Source of the DNA: Larix kaempferi
Taxonomy: Eukaryota; Streptophyta; Pinopsida; Pinales; Pinaceae
Direction: 5' to 3'
Length of the DNA: 64,000 nucleotides
Assembly (NCBI GenBank): GCA_027924585.1
Contig: BSBM01000426.1
Location: forward strand, 2,683,501-2,747,500
Under the pieces are notes generated by a model that had not been told where the DNA came from, did no database searches, and worked only from the letters and a program-made list of their open reading frames with translations. Made by a program: the position numbers and the translations under genes. Below are positions 57,191 to 64,000 of the stretch, in pieces. Each line of letters starts with the position of its first letter. The stretch's first letter is position 1.

Positions 57191-58125
57191 TCTTTGCCAA
57201 GTGTCAACTTCAAGCTTCTTTGTTCACTTCATGCTTCTTTGTTCATGTAACTTGTTACCTCCAAGTCATCCTTGTCTAGGATATTAGGACCAACTCCAAA
57301 TGACCACAATATCGGTCATTTGGCTCATTAGGTGTGCCAATTCCAATCAACTTGTATTTTGTCTTGTCTTTTCCAAGTCCTTATCAAGTCACCTTGTTTG
57401 CTTGTCGTCATGCCATTTACACCTTTGTCATTAATGTTGTCATCAATGAAAATCCTATTCACAAGATAATTCTGTCAGCTGCAACTCATCGGGATGCACC
57501 AACACCCCAACAACCATAGATTTACAAATGATATTTCAGACTCTTCTTAAGTCTGCAGATTACATACATCATCAACCAGAAGCCCTTTTTTGTTTACAAA
57601 GCACTTCATCATTTTCATCAAGCACTCATTATTCAATATAACTCCATTATGTCCATCATCAAATATCACCAATTAGATCACATCATTATGTCATCATTAT
57701 TCATGTCATATCAATCTGATGCCATATCTCCATTCATGCACTTTACACTGTCCATATGCACATCACAACATTATGCCCATATCATTAGTCATCTCTTCAT
57801 CATTCTACCAGCATGTCTTCATTCAGTCCATCAATAGGTTGCCTCAGTTTAACCAATAAAAATACATATCTTTGCCACATCATCATGGTCTTTATGCCTG
57901 CATGGTCTCCACCCTTATGCCCTCAATGACCCATAATGTATACCTGCAATGGTCATATGAAATGATATTTATGTTTGTAATGTATGCATGAGATGATATT
58001 TATGTTTGTAATGTATTCGTTCTTGCACAAAGTTTGTACATTTTTCATTTTTGAAAGATGTCATTATAGCACATATATACGTTTCTAATGATTTTTATTT
58101 TTATTTTTTGTTTGCGGTGACGACC

Positions 58126-60334
58126 ATGGATGCCCACTTTGACATCCAAAGAGAAATTCAGAGGCTCAGAGAAATTCGAGCCTCAATTACTATTGTTGAT
58201 GACAGACATGTTATGCTTACATCCAATTTGGATGCAATGATAGAGACCTTTAGTAGGTCTAATGGTGCTTTTCAAGATATTGCCACATTCAGAGAAAGAA
58301 AGAGGAAACAATATGTGGATGGAATTAGCTACAGTAAAGTCAAGAAGTTGAAAATCTCAAAAGAACAAATATTTTCCCTGTTTAGAAATCCACGAGATGG
58401 TGAAGTCCCTAATGCAAACAAAAGGCACATTTCTATCGAGTGGTGTACATATCAACCATTCATAGATAACTAGATGGACTGATGGTACATGGTGTTTGAT
58501 GCACCACCACACAACAACAGGGAAATGCCTTTGTATTTTATGAGAAATATGTACACAGAGTTTGTGCTGGGGAAGCATGTTAACTATTTTGATATCTTGG
58601 AGTACCAGGGTGTTGGGATGGGGATGCCTCAACAACGTCCCAATGCGAGGCACATAGATCCCAATCGCCTCGTAGCTCCACCTCGTAGTAGGCTACCCAA
58701 GCCAGATGTGCCACTTGCACATCAGTTGGTGCCAGAGACATAAGATTCCTTCCTAATGTTGGCACAGGAGGTTGTTCACCATACCACGTATCTTCATGGT
58801 ATGCACCAGGTAGGCCCATCAGAGCCACCATCTATGGGTGGAGTAGATCCAGCACCTGTCGGTGGGGTAGATCCACCACCTCCCGGTGGGGTAGAGCCAC
58901 CACCTTCAAGTGGCCGAGGAGCATCTAGTAGTGGCACTGTACCTACACAACATGAGCACAGCCATCAACCCCACCCATGCATAGTATGCGGCCATCCTTG
59001 ATTTGGTCCTATCCGAACAGATGATACCTTTACCGGGTATTTCACACAGGTAAGTAAGTGGTTAACAATTTAGTGTCATTTTTAAGTTATATTTACTTAC
59101 TATACACACATATATATATTGCTAATATTTTTAATGGTTTTAAAAGTTGTAGTTACTACAAGAAGGGCACGGGGTTGAAGACCTTTGCACTGATGATGCA
59201 GAGCATAGTCCAGAGGTTCATGCACCAACACCGCATGATCATGATGATAATGTTTCCATACTTTCAGTGACAATAACTCACAATGAGGTAACTATTTCAA
59301 CATGACATTAATTTAATACATGAGAAGATCCAGTTAACAATTTAGTGTCCATTTGTAAATTATTTTTCCTTACTATACACATATATAGATTGCTAATATT
59401 TTTAATGATTTTAAAACTTGTAGTTGCCACAAGAAGGGCATGAGGTCCAAGAGGCTCATGCAGTAGAACCTTCTGAGTTACAAGATGTTGTCATACCTTT
59501 AGCGACAACATCTCATGCTGAGGTAACTATTTGAACATGACATTATTTCAACACATGTTATTTTTTTATCACATGTTACAATATCAATTCTACATGATCT
59601 AATATTTACAATTTTCTAAATTGTAGGTTGTAGATCCCCATCAGATGGAAATGATTTCATATAGTGAGCTCCCCCTCGGTGGGAATACAATCGATAGTGT
59701 GCTCACGGAGACACAATGGACGGCAAACCGTTTCTTAGAATTGATTGACGTATACAGTACATCGGTATGTATTTCATGATTTTTAGTTTGTTAATACATG
59801 CTATTCCATTGACCAATGCATTTCTAACTATGTCAGTATTGGTGGTTGTAGCCACTAGCAGATATATGTTCGAGACTGTCAACAGTTCGATCTCGCCATA
59901 GTCCCAATGTGCAAAAGGGACAAGTGTACAAGTGCCTGACCCCTCTGCTCAATCCATGGTTCTGACCAGGTCTCCTCTTGCGGTGAGATGTTCATTAATA
60001 ACCAAGTTTTTTTATTCAGTTTACCCAAACACATTGATCAATGTTGAATTGTTGAATTAATTGAGATATGATCTTTTATTTGCAGAGCACAACTATAGAG
60101 ATGCCTTCCATGAGCACACCGCTCACATCTATACCCCATGAGGACTTGGTGAGTGTTTGTCATAAATAATTTGGCCATAAGTTAATGTTTTAAGTTTGTT
60201 GATTGTAGGGTATTAGTGCAGTTATTTGATAAAAATAATGATTTTTTTTGCAGACCTTTGAGATGCCGAGCGATCCCAGGGAGATGGTCGATAGAGGAAA
60301 GTTGGGGAAAAACAAGAGAAAGATTGATTTTTGA
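58126..60334 (+). pseudogene. Seven-exon gene of unknown function, partner of the transposase-like gene
   Basis: Inferred exons: 58126-59049, 59153-59287, 59424-59522, 59627-59764, 59852-59982, 60086-60148 and 60254-60334, all with GT...AG borders and most in phase 0. The start ATG (GACCATGG context) gives MDAHFDIQREIQRLREIRAS, a likely helix, then RERKRKQYVDG and FMRNMYTEFVLGKHVNYFDI. A Pro/Gly-rich stretch has three 8-residue units (GGVDPPPP type), then PTQHEHSHQPHPCIVCGHP. The C-terminus is basic (RGKLGKNKRKIDF), a possible nuclear signal. In-frame stops at 58471, 58477, 58741, 58999 and one in exon 5 are each one C-to-T change from CAG, CGA or CAA. Exon 5 also has a phase problem. I do not recognise the family; it may be a DNA-binding accessory protein. 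Confidence 0.62.
58837..58908 (+). repeat. 24-bp coding minisatellite, three units
   Basis: Units start GGTGGAGTAGATCC or GGTGGGGTAGA(T/G)CC at 58837, 58861 and 58885 and encode GGVDPAPV, GGVDPPPP and GGVEPPPS. They lie in exon 1 of the plus-strand gene. Confidence 0.88.
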
Positions 60335-60714
60335 TGTTGCATAGTCTTGGATAGATATATTTTGACATACATGTACACATTGTTGTACTTAGGGATACAT
60401 GTACATTGACAGGCCATTTGAGGGCCGACTACTTTCCCATATTTTGTATTACAAACATTCGACTATCAGTATATTCCATATTTTCTCTTGAGTTTCGACT
60501 TGTTCTGATGATGATTCATCTCTTCCACAAATTGATAAATTATGCTATTGAAATTTATAAAATTACATTTCAAGCAATATTTATTCTCTTACATTTATTG
60601 CATTGATCAAGTAACATCTCACCATTGTGTTATGAAAACATTATCTTAATGGAAAAAACTAATAATATATTTCAACAGTTCAATGAACTTAGCACATGCA
60701 TGCTAATTTGATAT

Positions 60715-63700
60715 CTAATTTGCTGAGTGGGAAACCTGGTTCAAATATTCTCCCTTTATAACCATCAACCCAATCGGAAAATAAACTCCCTGAAAGTCCT
60801 GCAATGGGACATTTAGGGTTTGCTTCCCCTCTAAGCAACATGCTAGCCAATAGTCAGTGCGCCATGCATTGCGTCTCAGGGAAACCACTGCATATATGTT
60901 CCCTGGAGAAAATATAGTTCCAACGTTTTAGTCAACTAATTAGACACAACTAGTTTCCAAAAATATAAAAAAATATACACAGCTAATTAGACACAACTAG
61001 TTGTAAAAAATATTATAATATTAATCGAACCTAGTTGTACGAGATCTGATATGTGGTCATAGTCTGGTGAAATACTTGATTGGTCCTCCTCCAACTGGGA
61101 TAATTCTGTAGCTATCTGTCGACCAATGGGGAGTGATACACGGTCCCAGCTGTCAACCCAATCCATGGATTCACATTTGTCCCATTCACCACTACTGCAT
61201 GGAGAACAAAAACATGATAGTTTCCTTGTCCACATTTCAAGTATAGCATTGTCTGACGTTCTAACTGAATGAAATGCACGAGTTCCTTGGATGGTCTTGC
61301 ACTCATATAACTGTGAATGATCTACATCCACCACCTCCCAAAAATTTCTAACCACATGTGATTTCCTGGTTGAGTGATCTTCCTGCCTTCTTTCTCCCTC
61401 CCCCATGATTGAAGCACACCATTCAACGATGCTTTTTGCATTTCGGATGATAGGTCCATCTGCGAACTTCATTTCTTGCCTACGTAATGCAGTCTTTATG
61501 CACACACCTACTCCATCGTGTTCACCTTTTCCATTTCCGGTCTCAAAATAGTTCCAAATATGTGGCACCTTGTGCCTTTTGTGGAGCATACACAACCATT
61601 GGAAGACACGGCATTTTTGAATTGCCCTGCAAAACCGTCAGACCAAATCCAATGTTGTTCCATCTGTATATTGTTATCCTTCAAGTGATTGTAGAACATT
61701 TGAAAGCTGTGTTGTACAAAATCCAAGTCATGACACCTGTCATCACTTATGTAGAAGTGATACTCCTTCAATATAACCCTGTTGTCTTTAGTACTATTTT
61801 CCCCATGTCTATAGGTGATATGGACCATTATGATGACCTGATCTGAGTGATAGTATTGACTCTGAATCTCATTTTGTGGTTGAAGAGTGTAGTTTTCCGC
61901 AAAATCGACCACTGATAGGATAGTCCCAATAGGAAATGTATCTCTGCACGTTCTAAACTGCTCATTTTGCCAATGAGCCACATGCACATGCTTTACATAA
62001 TGTTTTCTCTTTTCAAAGAATTCCTCCATGAAGTCGAAAACTGTACCTGGTAGATCAACAATAAATACATATATCAATAGATTGTTACATATGAAATTGC
62101 AATCTAAAGAAAAAATAATATTCAATAACTCGTTACCAACCTAAGAAGTGACCACCAATTGTATTTTTTTTTTCTTTCGTTCCCTCCATCAATATCATAC
62201 GTGACATATTTGAATGACTGCAAGTTCACCTCCTGCCTCCCAAGTTCATGCTCATTGGTCACATGTATGCATTTGTCCAATAATGCGAATCCACCACACC
62301 TTGGGCATGTCCCATCTATGCAATTTTTTTGATAAAATGTGCAATCATTTGGCTTGCTACACAAGATGCTATGAATAAAGTCTCTAGATGGAATCGGTGG
62401 TAATGCAGCTGAGCATTCCTGAACAAGAGTGTTATGCAATACACGAAAAATATATGTATATGTGTCATAATAGTAACCATACTCAATGTGGTATTGACAA
62501 CAACATGTGTTACGAATTGTGTTTATTTTAACATACAAGGGTTTGCATTTTTCAAAGGATCTTTGGCCCAAGTCAAGCTTGTTTTGTTCATTCCTAAATC
62601 TCTCATATAATTTTGTTTGTGTCATATCAAGAAAATGTTTAATGTGTGGTTCACGATCCTTTGAACCCCTTCTCAATTTTAATACATCTTTTTGGTTGGA
62701 AGTCTAGTGTTGTCATGCCAAAAAGCTTGCACTAATCCCTTTACTGCATCAATGAGCTTCATATCAGAACGTGGCAACCTGCCAATGAAGGCCCAAACAT
62801 TTGTTTGACCGGTTTCAAGTTGTTCTCTTCTAACACAATACCTACGAAGTGTCTTCACATTCAAATTAACAATTTTGGATGTAGGTTTAAGAAAACGAAA
62901 TGCCTTAGTGCTTTTGTTAATGATTGATTGTGACAACACATGACGAGCCGCATTGCAATCTTTTGAGCGAGATTTCTTTCCAATTGTATTAAATGCATCT
63001 ACTAAAATTTTAACGATATGAGAACTTGGTTCTAACTTTTTAGCCATCTTTATCCCTAATGTTTTTCTAACAACAGTCATATGCCTAGATTTCAACAATG
63101 ATAAAAATAATTTTCACTTGTCCCCATCACATTTAGAATAGAAAAAGTTATCAAGTATTTGTCGAGTTTGATAAGCAATAGAATGTTTAGACAACGTACC
63201 TTCAAGTGAACTAATGAGAGTTTCATTAACTTGTATACATCTCGGAGTTCTTCGGTGTGCAGTTGCTAATGGAGGTAAGGGTGTTGGAACTGGAGCATGT
63301 ACACCATCACCAGGATGCTCCAGTGTTTCCATAGGAGCCCCTTGTCTTTCATTCTCTTGGACAGTCTCCATAACACTTGCTTCTTCCATTGTTAATCCTC
63401 CACTCAATGCCTCTCTAACTTCGTCGCTTGTATAACCACTACCCAACAAGTTATTCACTACCATATTCTGAGGTTAACTTGATGTGGGAATTGAAACATC
63501 CCCCGATGAGCACCTACGTCTTACTTCTTCACTAGTGCCATGGGGTGCTTGTTCATCAGATGTTGTTGAAATTGAGGGCCCCTCTAGTGAATTTATTCGT
63601 ATTTCTTGAGGTGGATGGGTAGGAACAATTGTGGCATCATCTACGGTTGGAATTGGATGAGTTTCCATGGAATGCCTTCGATTCCACATGTCCAATCTTT

Positions 63701-63782
63701 TTTTTTCTCTAACTTCTTCCATGGTTTCTTGATGCTTCTCTTTCCTTTCCAATTTCATTTTTCGATTGTGTGGATTCCCCAT
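60715..63782 (-). pseudogene. Transposase-like protein, three exons, roughly 950 residues
   Basis: Inferred exons: 63782-62141, 62046-61031 and 60902-60715, with GT...AG introns of 94 and 128 bp. The N-terminus is basic (MGNPHNRKMKLERKEKHQE). Mid exon 1 has NLNVKTLRRYCVRREQLE, then a Cys-rich part (NDCTFYQKNCIDGTCPRCGG) that could bind zinc. Exon 2 has VVDFAENYTLQPQNEIQSQY (Asp codon 61904-61906), HWIWSDGFAGQFKNA (Asp 61637-61639) and FETGNGKGEHDGVGVCIK (Glu 61521-61523, Asp 61515-61517). Three spaced acidic residues fit an RNase H-fold DDE/D nuclease; this is inference. Exon 3 reads GNIYAVVSLRRNAWRTDYW and ends at a TAG. Breaks: TAA at 63474, TGA at 63114, and single-base shifts near 62692, 62170 (A-run) and 61608. 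I recall similar cores in uncharacterised eukaryotic proteins but cannot name a superfamily. Confidence 0.65.
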
Positions 63783-63853
63783 GACCACAATGAGCAATAC
63801 TAAGAAAATAGATCCTAGAGGTGTGCTCAATTATTCAAATATCCAAATTATTT

Positions 63854-64000
63854 CTCAACTGTGAATCTAGGTTCTTCAAGCTTGCTCAATTGTCAATATA
63901 GATACTTCCTCAATTGTGAATATAGATGAACATCAATCTGGCTCAAATGTGAAAGTAAAGTTTCTACCTCACTTGTGAATATAGAAAATTCCTCATTTGT
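63854..64000. repeat. Subterminal-type repeats, six copies of an 18-bp motif
   Basis: Copies start at 63854, 63885, 63909, 63942, 63968 and 63992 (last cut by the window edge). The consensus is about CTCAATTGTGAATATAGA. Spacings are 31, 24, 33, 26 and 24 bp. They lie upstream of the transposase-like gene, towards the element's expected end. Confidence 0.82.

Larger units (their letters stand above)
55775..58125. other. Gene-free stretch before the two-gene transposon
   Basis: It holds a 113-bp tandem duplication and a cluster of ATGCC(C/T)(G/A)CA motifs, both listed. 57600-57830 is rich in CATCAT-type triplets. ATGATATTTATGTTTGTAAT occurs twice near 57962 and 57993. The left end of the transposon should lie here but no terminal repeat was found. 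Confidence 0.45.
58126..64000. mobile_element. Putative two-gene DNA transposon of unknown superfamily, right end outside window
   Basis: Two spliced genes face each other and end 380 bp apart (60334 and 60715). The minus gene has transposase-like motifs; the plus gene encodes an unknown protein with basic C-terminus. Repeated 17-18-bp motifs outside the minus gene's start resemble subterminal binding repeats. Neither terminal inverted repeat was identified: the right one lies at or beyond 64000 and the left one somewhere before 58126. Several stops and frameshifts show this copy is inactive. Confidence 0.6.

Noticed and set aside
56966-57287. Overlapping 69-87-codon frames as small genes
   Set aside because: All three frames cover the same ATGCC(C/T)(G/A)CA motif cluster, which creates Met, Pro, Ala and Cys codons in every frame.

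Overview
This window is nuclear DNA from a seed plant. It is AT-rich, gene-poor and dominated by transposable elements in several states of decay. A gymnosperm, probably a conifer, is my best guess. The reasons are the style of the broken cytochrome P450 and NLR genes, the many old LTR elements with long LTRs, and the overall sparse layout. This is inference; nothing in the sequence names the species. I see no certainly functional host gene. The host-type genes present are broken: a P450 (665-1226), a HOTHEAD/mandelonitrile-lyase-like GMC oxidoreductase (17344-18083) and an NLR resistance gene (35660-36871, minus).

Layout. 1-5640: a possible exon end, the P450 fragment, then gene-free DNA. 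5673-9292: a broken Helitron with an RPA70-like gene followed by the Rep (HUH/Y2) part of RepHel. It is cut just after the Rep tyrosine motif by a minus-strand LTR element (9293-15524). That element has no recognisable gag-pol but carries one open 832-codon frame, and its LTRs differ by only about 2.5%. 15566-27597: repeats and the GMC pseudogene, including a tandem array of about 186 bp period. 27598-33552: a complete but dead Ty1/copia element on the minus strand with 842-bp LTRs and an AAAAA target duplication. 33553-40882: the NLR pseudogene, short tandem repeats and a hairpin-type inverted repeat. 41875-44137: a small non-autonomous LTR element with 239-bp LTRs, an exact ATTTA target duplication and a coiled-coil frame. 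45533-47820: two tRNA-derived SINEs, one with an 18-bp target duplication and caught up in a later 361-bp tandem duplication. 48023-55774: nested LTRs. A 1,426-bp solo LTR with TGAAG target duplication sits inside an oppositely oriented LTR of the same family, and downstream is a 3.8-kb solo-LTR-like unit. All three LTRs share a 19-bp box near their 5' end.

58126-64000 is the most novel part. It looks like a DNA transposon with two convergent genes. The plus-strand gene has seven inferred exons and encodes an unknown protein. The minus-strand gene has three inferred exons and encodes a roughly 950-residue transposase-like protein with the core motifs DFAENY, WSDGxAGQFK and GKGEHDG, which I cannot assign to a named superfamily. 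Beyond the start of the minus gene, a run of spaced repeats of a CTCAATTGTGAATATAGA-type motif reaches the window edge, as expected for subterminal transposase-binding repeats. Most premature stops in this unit, and most in the copia element, are one C-to-T change from CAG, CAA or CGA, the footprint expected of methylated, silenced plant transposons.
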